Source of the DNA: Planctomycetota bacterium
GTDB lineage: Bacteria; Planctomycetota; J058; JAJDCQ01
NCBI GenBank assembly: GCA_029260755.1
Contig: JAJDCQ010000247.1
Span: 1 to 40,820 of the forward strand
Reading direction: 5' to 3'
DNA length: 40,820 bases
Below the pieces are notes generated by a model. It did no database searches, was not told where the DNA came from, and was given only the letters and a program-made list of their open reading frames with translations. The position numbers and the translations under genes are program-made. The stretch's first letter is position 1. Each line of letters starts with the position of its first letter. This document shows, one piece after another, positions 17,276 to 23,598 of this stretch.

Positions 17276-17725
17276 ATGAACGCGACGAGCCAGCGCCGGA
17301 CCGCGATCCGCGACCTCATCGAGACCGACGCCTTCCGGAGCCAGGACGAGCTCCGCACCGCCCTCGCCGGCCGGGGATTCGAGGCGAGTCAGCCCGTGCT
17401 GAGCCGCGACCTGACCGCCCTCGGCGTCGCGAAGCAGGGCGGCGTCTATCGCGTGGCCGACGCCGAGCGGGTGACGCCGCTCCACACGATCCGCAGCCTG
17501 CTCCGCTCGAGCGGCCCGGCGCCTCACCTGGCGATGGTCCAGTGCGAGCCGGGCGCCGCGAGCGCGGTCGCCCGCGCCCTCGAGGCCGAGGAGATCGAGG
17601 GCGTCCTCGGGTCGGTCGCCGGAGACGACACCGTTCTGGTCGTCGGCCAGACCGCGGCGACCTCCCGCCGCGTTCGAGACCGGGTCGACGCGCTGATCGC
17701 GCTCGCCGAAGAGGAGGCTCGCTGA
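17276..17725 (+). CDS. argR: arginine repressor ArgR
   Basis: A 149-aa arginine-responsive repressor. The N-terminal winged helix (about 1-65) contains the recognition pattern QPVLSRDLTALGV, equivalent to the ATxATVSRDIxELG segment of the family. The C-terminal oligomerisation and arginine-binding domain (about 78-149) has GAASAVARALEAEEIEGVLGSVAGDDTVLVV, including the GTxAGDDT-like arginine-contact motif. The length is typical. The ATG at 17276 probably coincides with the transcript start. It heads an operon with a P-loop protein (2 bp away) and argB, and its own promoter carries ARG-box-like sites, so it most likely represses itself and these two genes when arginine is plentiful. Confidence 0.95.
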   Translation: MNATSQRRTAIRDLIETDAFRSQDELRTALAGRGFEASQPVLSRDLTALGVAKQGGVYRVADAERVTPLHTIRSLLRSSGPAPHLAMVQCEPGAASAVARALEAEEIEGVLGSVAGDDTVLVVGQTAATSRRVRDRVDALIALAEEEAR

Positions 17726-17727
17726 CG

Positions 17728-18816
17728 ATGCGACGCTGCAAGCTCGACAAGATCGCCAGCGTCACGGCCCGGCTCGGGCTCGACGCGCACGCCGTCCTCG
17801 GCGATGAGATCCCGGCCGAGCCTGGGACGGTCATCGCCGCCCGCGTCCTCAATGCGAAGACGAGCTACGCGACGCTCGAGGACGTCCACGGGCGGATGGT
17901 CGCCCTCCACCCGGGCGACGTGATCGCCGGCGCGCTCGGCCACCGCGACGCCCTCTACGGCTACTCGGGGCGCGTCCCCGGGTCGGTCGCCCCGGGCGAT
18001 CAGCTCGACCTGCTGAACATGGGCGGCGTCATCGGGACGGGCGCCGTCGCCGCGCCGGGCGTCGGCGAGCCGTTTCGCCTCGAGGTGCTCGGCGCCGTCC
18101 TCGCGTTCCCCTACGTCGGGACGCGCGTCGGCGTCCCGGCCTCGATCGCCGCGGCGAGCCTGCCGAAGGCGCCGCTGCCCGACCGGCTCCCGCCCGTCGT
18201 GGTCATCGTCGGAACGTGCATGGACGCCGGCAAGACCGCGGCCGCGAGCGTCCTCATCGCGGAGCAAGCTCGCCGGGGGCGGCGGATCGCCGCCGGCAAG
18301 CTCACCGGCGTCTCGCTCCGTCGCGACGTCCTCGCGATGGCCGACTGCGGGGCGAAGCCGACGGCGCTCTTCACCGACTTCGGGGTCGTGACGACCGACG
18401 CGACCAACGCCGTCGAGACCGCCCACGCGCTCCTGGCCCATCTCGCCGCCGACGACCCCGACGCGATCGTCCTCGAGATGGGCGACGGGATCCTCGGCAC
18501 CTACGGCGTCGACGCGCTCCTCGCCGACGAGCCTCTCCGGAAGGCGATCCGGACGGTCGTCCTCTGCGCCCAGGACCCGGTCGGCGTCTGGGGCGGGGCG
18601 CGCCTCCTCGAGGAGCGCTGGGGGCTCGCGATCGACGTCGTCAGCGGACGGGTGACCGACACGCCGGTCGGCGTCCGCTTCTGCAACGAGACGCTCGGGG
18701 TGCCCGGCTGGAACGCGCTCCGCAGCGGAGCACGCCTCGCCGAGGCCGCCTTCGCGAACCTCGAACGCCCGACCCCCGAGAACGCGGCCCTCACGGCCAG
18801 CGGAGCCCCCTCATGA
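17728..18816 (+). CDS. P-loop NTPase of unknown function in the arginine operon
   Basis: A 362-aa protein that I cannot assign to a characterised enzyme. The first ~140 residues are beta-rich with many Gly/Val/Ala (GDVIAGALGHRDALYGYSGRVPGSVAPGDQLDLLNMGGVIGTG). The C-terminal half is a P-loop fold: Walker A GTCMDAGKT (162-170, Lys169), then KLTGVSLRRDVLAMADCGA, and a Walker-B-like strand AIVLEMGDG ending with conserved-looking acidic/Gly residues. The order recalls CobB/BioD- or DUF1611-type P-loop proteins, but this is only a resemblance. ATG 17728 follows GAGGAGG by 10 nt. It starts 2 bp after argR and overlaps argB by 4 bp (ATGA), so the three genes are almost certainly co-expressed under ArgR. 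Inference: a role in, or linked to, arginine or N-acetylglutamate metabolism. Confidence 0.82.
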   Translation: MRRCKLDKIASVTARLGLDAHAVLGDEIPAEPGTVIAARVLNAKTSYATLEDVHGRMVALHPGDVIAGALGHRDALYGYSGRVPGSVAPGDQLDLLNMGGVIGTGAVAAPGVGEPFRLEVLGAVLAFPYVGTRVGVPASIAAASLPKAPLPDRLPPVVVIVGTCMDAGKTAAASVLIAEQARRGRRIAAGKLTGVSLRRDVLAMADCGAKPTALFTDFGVVTTDATNAVETAHALLAHLAADDPDAIVLEMGDGILGTYGVDALLADEPLRKAIRTVVLCAQDPVGVWGGARLLEERWGLAIDVVSGRVTDTPVGVRFCNETLGVPGWNALRSGARLAEAAFANLERPTPENAALTASGAPS

Positions 18817-19769
18817 TCGACCTCGTCCGCGCGACCCCGTACGTCGCCATGCACCGCGACGCGACCTTCGTGATCAAGGTCGGCGGCGGTTCCCTCGCCC
18901 GGCCGGCGGCCCGCCGCGCCCTGGCGAAGCAGGTCGCGACGGTCGCGGCGCTGGGGAGCCGCGTCGTCCTCGTGCACGGCGGCGGCCCGCAGACCGACGA
19001 TCTCCAGCGCCTCCTCGGCGAGGAGCCGCGGATGATCGGCGGCCGCCGCGTCACGAGCGAGACGGCCCTCCGGGCGCTCCGCCTCGCGACCAGGGGCGAG
19101 CTCAACGGCGACCTCTCGGCCGCGATCACCGCGACGGGCGCGAGCGCGGTCGGGCTCGCCGCCGCGTGCGCGGGGACGCTCGTCGCCCGCCGCCGGCCGC
19201 CGGTCGAGACCGAGTCGGGCGTCGTCGACTTCGGCTGCGTCGGCGACGTCGTCTCCTGCGATCCGCGGGCCGTGCAGACGCTGCTGGACGCGGGGCTGAT
19301 CCCGGTCATCTCGCCACCGGCGAGCGACGGCGAGGGCGGGTTCCTGAACGTCAACGCCGACGTGGCGGCGGCGGCGATTGCGGTCGCCCTCGGCGCGGTG
19401 AAGCTCATCCTGGCGACGGGGGCGCCGGGCATCCTGCGCGTCGCCGACGACCCGGAGTCGATCGTCTCCGCTCTGAGCCTCGCCGAGCTCGACGCCCTCG
19501 CCGCGCGCGGAGCGCTCCGCGACGGGATGGCGGTGAAGGCGACGGCGATCGGGACCGCGCTCCGCGGCGGCGTCGGGCGGGTGCACGTGATCTCCGGGAG
19601 CGACGAGGACGCCCTCCTGCGCGAGCTCTACACCACCCACGGGGCGGGGACGCTCGTCACGGCCGAGCCCGAGCGAGCGCCCGAAGCCGAGCTCGCTCAG
19701 CGGCCGCCGACGGCGCGGAGCGCCGACGCGGTCGTCGGGAACCGCGGGCTCCAGCCGAGCTCGCGGTAG
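18813..19769 (+). CDS. argB: acetylglutamate kinase (ArgB-type amino-acid kinase)
   Basis: Phosphorylates N-acetyl-L-glutamate, the second step of arginine synthesis. Recognisable blocks are VIKVGGGSL (Lys and Gly loop), VLVHGGGPQTDDL, GGRRVTSETALRALRLATRGELNGDL, LIPVISPPASDGEGGFLNVNADVAAAAIAVALGA, LILATGAPGIL and LRDGMAVKATAIGTAL with the late catalytic Lys. The usual LLTDVPGV reads LILATGAPGIL here, a small departure. The enzyme core ends near GAGTLVTAEP; the last ~35 residues are an extra tail that overlaps the 3' end of the convergent epimerase gene by 73 bp. The ATG overlaps the P-loop gene stop and has GGAG 7 nt upstream. A related amino-acid kinase (for example of the LysZ type) is less likely given the ArgR partner. 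Confidence 0.9.
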   Translation: MIDLVRATPYVAMHRDATFVIKVGGGSLARPAARRALAKQVATVAALGSRVVLVHGGGPQTDDLQRLLGEEPRMIGGRRVTSETALRALRLATRGELNGDLSAAITATGASAVGLAAACAGTLVARRRPPVETESGVVDFGCVGDVVSCDPRAVQTLLDAGLIPVISPPASDGEGGFLNVNADVAAAAIAVALGAVKLILATGAPGILRVADDPESIVSALSLAELDALAARGALRDGMAVKATAIGTALRGGVGRVHVISGSDEDALLRELYTTHGAGTLVTAEPERAPEAELAQRPPTARSADAVVGNRGLQPSSR

Positions 19770-20635
19770 GCCCGCTCGCTGCTGACGATGAGCGGACCGC
19801 GGATGCCGACCTTGAGCCAGATCGGGTCCATCGTCCCGAACCCGGCCCGGTAGACGAAGTCGAGGATCTCGAGGAGACCGTTCGGGATCGCGATCGACGG
19901 CTTCCCCATGGCGCGGCCCCAGGCGCGCGACGGGAGCGGGCGGGCCGCCGCCAGATTGAACGCGCCGCGGGCGCGCCGGAGGAGCGCGAGGGCGAACGCG
20001 TCGGCGACGTCGTCCTCGTGCGTCACGTGCACCGGCCAGGCCGGTCCGCCGACGTAGGGGTAGACGGGGAGCCGCAGGAGATCGGCGAAGTCGCGGGTCG
20101 TCCGCGGGCCGAGGAAGGTCGAAGGACGCATCCGCGCGACGGAGATGTCCGGGTGCCGCGCGGCGAAGCCATCGAGCCAGAGCTCGACCGCGGCCTTGTT
20201 CCGCGAGTAGTAGAAGTCGGGATTGCCCCGCACCGGGCAGGTTTCATCGATCACCCGCCCGGCGTTGTCCGCCCAGAGCCCGTAGGAGGCGATGCTCGAG
20301 GCGTAGACGATCGAACGAACGCCGGCGTCGGCCGCCGCCTCGAAGACGTTCTTGCTCCCCGCGACGTTGACCGCCTCGACGAGCGCCGGATCGCGGCTGC
20401 CCGTCTCGACGATGAAGGCGAGGTGACACAACGCATCGCAGCCGGCGAGATGGCGCCCGAAGTCCGGATCGCGGACATCCGAACGAACGAACCGAACGCG
20501 AGGATCATCGACCCGATCCGGAGGCCCGAGATCGAGAGCGACGATCTCCGAGATCCCCCCCTCGACCAGAAGCCGATCAACGAGAATCCGCCCGAGATTC
20601 CCCGCCGCCCCCGTGACCGCAACGACCTGCCCCAT
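19697..20635 (-). CDS. NAD-dependent epimerase/dehydratase (extended SDR)
   Basis: A 312-aa extended short-chain dehydrogenase/reductase acting on a nucleotide-sugar or sterol-like substrate. The Rossmann signature GAAGNLGR (residues 9-16) binds NAD(P); YASSIASYG supplies the catalytic Ser near 114; Y143-S-R-N-K147 is the YxxxK pair. The C-terminal half binds substrate and is not diagnostic. ATG 20635 puts the Rossmann motif at the expected distance; a longer reading adds only 12 unlikely residues. The 3' end overlaps argB antisense by 73 bp. The RAYT element has inserted or lies 60 bp upstream of the start, so its end may influence this gene's promoter. Exact substrate unknown. Confidence 0.9.
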   Translation of the reverse strand: MGQVVAVTGAAGNLGRILVDRLLVEGGISEIVALDLGPPDRVDDPRVRFVRSDVRDPDFGRHLAGCDALCHLAFIVETGSRDPALVEAVNVAGSKNVFEAAADAGVRSIVYASSIASYGLWADNAGRVIDETCPVRGNPDFYYSRNKAAVELWLDGFAARHPDISVARMRPSTFLGPRTTRDFADLLRLPVYPYVGGPAWPVHVTHEDDVADAFALALLRRARGAFNLAAARPLPSRAWGRAMGKPSIAIPNGLLEILDFVYRAGFGTMDPIWLKVGIRGPLIVSSERAYRELGWSPRFPTTASALRAVGGR

Positions 20636-20687
20636 GAAGACCAGCAAAACAACCCCATCGCCCAACGTCAATCAAATCAACACCTTC

Positions 20688-20699
20688 CCCCTCAAGGGG
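20688..20699. repeat. terminal hairpin at left end of RAYT unit
   Basis: CCCC-TCAA-GGGG, a 4-bp stem with a tetraloop whose right arm is the first part of the 29-bp terminal repeat. The opposite end has CCCC-TGGT-GGGG (21837-21848): same stem, different loop. Confidence 0.45.
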
Positions 20700-20723
20700 T
20701 CAGGTCCAGTATTTTTACCATTT
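20695..20723 (+). repeat. left 29-bp inverted repeat of RAYT unit
   Basis: Begins AGGGGTCAGGTCCAG and ends TTTTTACCATTT. It is perfectly inverted at 21813-21841. The transposase TAA stop codon (20722-20724) lies at its inner edge. Confidence 0.9.
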
Positions 20724-21699
20724 ACCCCTCCAACCCCTCGACCAACGCCTCCCACATCTCCCGCGCCGCCCTCTCCGACTCGATCGCCCGACGCGCCTTC
20801 GTCGCCATCGAGTAGGCCGACGACCTGCCGACACCGAAGAGGTCTCCGATCTCAGCTCCCGTCGCCGAGGAGTATCTCCGACACGCCAGGAGCGCGATCA
20901 TTCGCTGCAGATTGCGCTTGCCGCGTCCAGGCGATGCAGCGAGCAACTGCTCACGAGCGAGCCCTACGGAAGCACAGGCCGCAGCGATGATCGCCTCCGG
21001 CGGAAGCGCGACGACCCGGCGACCGTCCGGGACCTCCTCGGGTTCCTGGACTCCGCGAGCCCGAAGCTTGGGCCGCCACTCGCTGACGAACTCCTCGCTT
21101 CCGAGAATCGGAAGCCAATCCCCGTCCGCGATCTGAATGGCCACGTCGCTCTGCCCTTTCTCCCGAACGAACTCGTCGAACGCGCTCCGCGCCCGCTCGC
21201 TCGCGCCGCCGAAGGACGCGGCGACGTGCCCCACCTCGAGCCACCTCGGGCGGAGCTCGGGCACGAGATAGCCTCGGTGGCTGCTCCAGGCGTATTCGGC
21301 CGCGGTCGCGACCATTCCGGCCTCCACCGGATTCCGGTGAATGTACCGAACGAGCTCGACGACGTAGTCTTCCGTCTGGACCAGACGGGAGTGAAAGCGA
21401 CCCCGATAGAGCGGACCGTCGCGACGATGGCGGCGGTTGAACCTCTGGGCATGGACGCCGCTGAGGTGCTTGACCACGTCGGAGAGATCACCGCGCTCGT
21501 CACGGATGAGAACGTGATAGTGATTGCTCATGAGACAGAACGCGTGAATCTCGATCGGCCATCGGTCGCACGTCTGCGCCATGAGCTCGAGAAAGCTCCC
21601 GTAGTCCTCGGGACAACGGAAGATTCTGCGGCGGGCCAGGCCGCGGTTCATGATGTGGTGCCAGAGGCCGGGGTCTTTTACGCGAAGTGGTCGAGTCAT
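20722..21699 (-). CDS. REP-associated tyrosine (Y1/HUH) transposase
   Basis: A 325-aa single-strand DNA transposase of the IS200-like/RAYT family. The HUH metal site is SNHYHVLI (His60 and His62) and the likely catalytic tyrosine is Tyr119 in VRYIHRNPVEAG. Other family landmarks are HHIMNRG near the N-terminus and GPLYRGRFHSRLV before the Tyr helix. The C-terminal ~75 residues (ASVGLAREQLLAASPGRGKRNLQRMIALLACRRYSSATGAEIGDLFGVGRSSAYSMATKA) form a DnaA-domain-IV-like HTH, a known extension of one RAYT subgroup. The reading frame is intact. The ATG at 21699 has no good ribosome site, suggesting low expression. The stop codon falls within the left terminal repeat. Confidence 0.93.
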   Translation of the reverse strand: MTRPLRVKDPGLWHHIMNRGLARRRIFRCPEDYGSFLELMAQTCDRWPIEIHAFCLMSNHYHVLIRDERGDLSDVVKHLSGVHAQRFNRRHRRDGPLYRGRFHSRLVQTEDYVVELVRYIHRNPVEAGMVATAAEYAWSSHRGYLVPELRPRWLEVGHVAASFGGASERARSAFDEFVREKGQSDVAIQIADGDWLPILGSEEFVSEWRPKLRARGVQEPEEVPDGRRVVALPPEAIIAAACASVGLAREQLLAASPGRGKRNLQRMIALLACRRYSSATGAEIGDLFGVGRSSAYSMATKARRAIESERAAREMWEALVEGLEG

Positions 21700-21812
21700 G
21701 CCGCGACGCTAGCGACGCCGCCAGGCGACGTAAATGTCTAATGCGAAACAACTAAGTGAGCCGCGGCGACGCGTCCAGTGTGGATTGCGTGCGTGAGGGA
21801 CGTGTGGTCGGG

Positions 21813-21841
21813 AAATGGTAAAAATACTGGACCTGACCCCT
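21813..21841 (-). repeat. right 29-bp inverted repeat of RAYT unit
   Basis: Exact reverse complement of 20695-20723, ending CTGGACCTGACCCCT. Matching stops at both edges, so 29 bp is the full perfect length. Its outer CCCC can pair with GGGG at 21845-21848. Confidence 0.9.
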
Positions 21842-21887
21842 GGTGGGGGAGGTGGCTGGGGGTGTTGGGGTTACGGCGGGGGGTTGT

Positions 21888-22205
21888 TCAGGCGAGGCGG
21901 GTGAAGACGAGGGTGGCTTCGCAGAGGAGGAGCGAGATCAGGAGGCCGGGGGTGGCGAGGAGGAGGATCAGGGGGATCGCGACGGGGAGACGGGAGCGGC
22001 GGAGGGTGGTTTCGATCGCGATGAGACTGATGGCGGTCCCTCCGGCGCCGAGGATGGCGATCGCGACTCGGCCGAGCGTGACGGCGGTCGCCTCCGCGAT
22101 CCAGGGGCTCTCTCCGAATGCGGCGGCCGGGATCAGGAGGAGACAGAGCGCCGTCTGGATGTGGCAGAGGAGCGCGGCGGGCGCGAGGAGGTGGTGACCT
22201 CTCAT
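21888..22205 (-). CDS. small polytopic membrane protein, coupled to the caspase-like gene
   Basis: A 105-aa hydrophobic protein with about three membrane segments (roughly 8-30, 42-65 and 75-102) and few charges. No family is recognised. The ATG at 22205 overlaps the TGA of the upstream caspase/CHAT-like gene as ATGA, the usual sign of translational coupling, so this is a real gene despite its small size. It is the last gene of the groES/ACBP/caspase-like/membrane cluster and ends 47 bp from the RAYT unit. It may form a membrane partner of the caspase-like protein. Confidence 0.65.
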   Translation of the reverse strand: MRGHHLLAPAALLCHIQTALCLLLIPAAAFGESPWIAEATAVTLGRVAIAILGAGGTAISLIAIETTLRRSRLPVAIPLILLLATPGLLISLLLCEATLVFTRLA

Positions 22206-22891
22206 CGGATCCGGAGCTCCTCGTCGCCTCGCGTGCTCGCCTCGGTCTCGGCGAAGACGGCCTCGGCGTCGAACGCGCCGAACGAGAGCGCGGCTCCGAT
22301 CGCGAGGCTCCGGGCGGTCCTCGCGTTCGCGCTCTCCGTGGCCTCCGCGACGGACCACCCGCGCGCCCATCGACGCAGGAAGCTCGTGTAGAAGACCGGC
22401 GAGACGCTGTTTCCCGGATGCCCGACGAACGCCTTCGCTCCGATCGCGATCCAGCTCGCGGCGTGCCGGTCTCCGAAGCAGCCCGTGTCGTAGACGAGCC
22501 GGATCCGGCTCCGGCGCTCGGAAGAGAGCTCGGCGATCCAGGCCATGTAGTCGTTGGTGTGCGCGAGGAGGAAGAGATCGACCGTCTCGCTTCGATCGAG
22601 CAGGTCGCCGAGCCGCTCGAGAATGGCGACCCGGTCGCTCCCGTCGCGCGTCGCCTGCGTGACGTAGAGCACCTCGGCGTAGGCCGCGTCGAGGTGGCTC
22701 GTCGTGAACGCCCGCGTCCCCCACTCCTCGAACGCGGAGACCTCGTCTCGGATCGCGAACGCGGCGTGCTCGGTCGCGACGATGCTCGCCGGCAGAAACG
22801 GCCGGTCCGTCGCGATGAGCAGAAACACGACGACCGCCGCGGCGATCGCGGCGGTCGTCGCTCTGGCCGCCCGGGCACCGAACGGACGCAC
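22202..22891 (-). CDS. membrane-anchored caspase/CHAT-fold-like protein
   Basis: A 229-aa protein with an uncleaved-looking N-terminal membrane helix (about 11-27). The rest resembles the core of CHAT/caspase-like peptidases: a hydrophobic strand ending in His (DLFLLAHTNDY, His111), then a strand ending in Cys (RIRLVYDTGCFG, Cys138), then GAKAFVGHPGNSVSPVFYTSFLRRWARGWSVAEATESAN, which follows the CHAT pattern of a Gly-Ala strand, a F/Y helix and a G-W-S-x-x-E-A helix. His and Cys are the expected dyad. The soluble part would face the periplasm if the N-terminus stays inside. The start is GTG 22891, 3 nt after the ACBP stop codon; it overlaps the next gene by 4 bp. Assignment rests on motif order only and needs structural comparison. 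Confidence 0.6.
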   Translation of the reverse strand: MRPFGARAARATTAAIAAAVVVFLLIATDRPFLPASIVATEHAAFAIRDEVSAFEEWGTRAFTTSHLDAAYAEVLYVTQATRDGSDRVAILERLGDLLDRSETVDLFLLAHTNDYMAWIAELSSERRSRIRLVYDTGCFGDRHAASWIAIGAKAFVGHPGNSVSPVFYTSFLRRWARGWSVAEATESANARTARSLAIGAALSFGAFDAEAVFAETEASTRGDEELRIR

Positions 22892-22894
22892 TCC

Positions 22895-23155
22895 CTAGCC
22901 CTTCAGGAGCTTCTCGACGAGGTCGACATAGCGCTGCTTCGCGTCGTCCTGGCCCGTCCCCTTGAGCTTGCTCCAGGCGTCGTACTTCGCCTTGCCGGCG
23001 AGGTCGAACATGCCCGGGCGCGAGCCCGACACGTCGCCGACGGTCCCCTGCTTGTAGAGGCTGTAGAGCTCGAGGAGGGTGTCGTTCCCCGGCTTGCTCG
23101 GCAGGGTCTTCACGTCCCCGGCGGCCTTCTCGAACTTCTCGTTCAGCTCCGACAT
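22895..23155 (-). CDS. acyl-CoA-binding protein
   Basis: An 86-aa four-helix protein that binds long-chain acyl-CoA esters in the cytosol. The family signature is clear: LLELYSLYKQGTVGDVSGSRPGMFDLAGKAKYDAWSKLKGTGQDDAKQRYVDLVEKLL, including the YKQ-TVGD and GKAKYDAW blocks that contact the CoA moiety. Length is typical. The ATG at 23155 follows GGAGAAG by about 5 nt. It lies 25 bp downstream of groES and 3 bp upstream of the caspase-like gene. ACBPs are common in eukaryotes and patchy in bacteria, and this operon position is unusual. Confidence 0.95.
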   Translation of the reverse strand: MSELNEKFEKAAGDVKTLPSKPGNDTLLELYSLYKQGTVGDVSGSRPGMFDLAGKAKYDAWSKLKGTGQDDAKQRYVDLVEKLLKG

Positions 23156-23180
23156 TCCACTTCTCCGTTGATGGTGGCTC

Positions 23181-23471
23181 TTACTTCACGATCGCGAGGA
23201 CGTCGCCCTCATCCATGATGATGAGCTCCTCGCCCCCGAGCTTGACCTCGTTCCCGGCGTAGGACGTGAACAGGACGCGGTCGCCCTCGGCGACCTGCAT
23301 CTTCGCCCGGGTCCCGTCCTTCATCAGCTTCCCCTCGCCGACGGCGACGACCTTGCCCTCCTTGGGCTTCTCCTTCGCCGTGTCCGGCAGGACGATCCCG
23401 CCCTTGGTCATCTCCTCGGCCTCGAGACGCTTGACGACGATCTTGTCGTTGAGCGGCCGCAGCTTCGCCAT
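23181..23471 (-). CDS. groES: co-chaperonin GroES
   Basis: A 96-aa lid subunit of the GroEL/GroES folding machine. The sequence has the family blocks LRPLNDKIVVKRLEAEE, the mobile-loop MTKGGIVLPDTAKEKP, GKVVAVGEGK, GDRVLFTSYAGNEVKLGGEELIIMDEGDVLAIV. The ATG at 23471 has AGGAGG 5 nt upstream. The usual partner groEL is not downstream; the next gene is an acyl-CoA-binding protein. It may be a second groES copy or the groEL gene may be elsewhere. No CIRCE inverted repeat is visible upstream; a TGCAA-N7-TTGCA inverted repeat overlaps the promoter. Confidence 0.97.
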   Translation of the reverse strand: MAKLRPLNDKIVVKRLEAEEMTKGGIVLPDTAKEKPKEGKVVAVGEGKLMKDGTRAKMQVAEGDRVLFTSYAGNEVKLGGEELIIMDEGDVLAIVK

Positions 23472-23549
23472 CCTGGCCTCCTGTGCAGATCTCTCTGCTT
23501 CGCCTGGCAGTTCCGATGACGCGCCGCTCCCGGCGCGCCCGAGAGACCC

Positions 23550-23578
23550 TATCTAGTCGGTGCAAGCGCCGGTTGCAA
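23550..23578 (-). promoter_or_regulatory. putative groES promoter with inverted repeat
   Basis: On the minus strand TTGCAA (23578-23573, 4/6), 17-bp spacer, TAGATA (23555-23550, 3/6). The -35 lies in an inverted repeat TGCAA-N7-TTGCA (23561-23577), a possible regulator site. No CIRCE element is present. Confidence 0.4.
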
Positions 23579-23598
23579 GGGGTGCGCCGCGGGCGGGA

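Larger units (their letters stand above)
20695..21841 (-). mobile_element. REP-associated tyrosine transposase (RAYT) unit
   Basis: A 1147-bp unit made of one Y1/HUH transposase gene between perfect 29-bp inverted repeats containing GGGGTCAGGTCC. GGGGTCAG-type repeats next to Y1 transposases are a known feature of RAYT/REP systems. No target duplication is evident directly outside the repeats, as expected for HUH enzymes. Each end can fold into a short CCCC/GGGG hairpin. AT-rich patches (20705-20725, 21730-21760, 21812-21830) contrast with the GC-rich surroundings. Confidence 0.82.
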
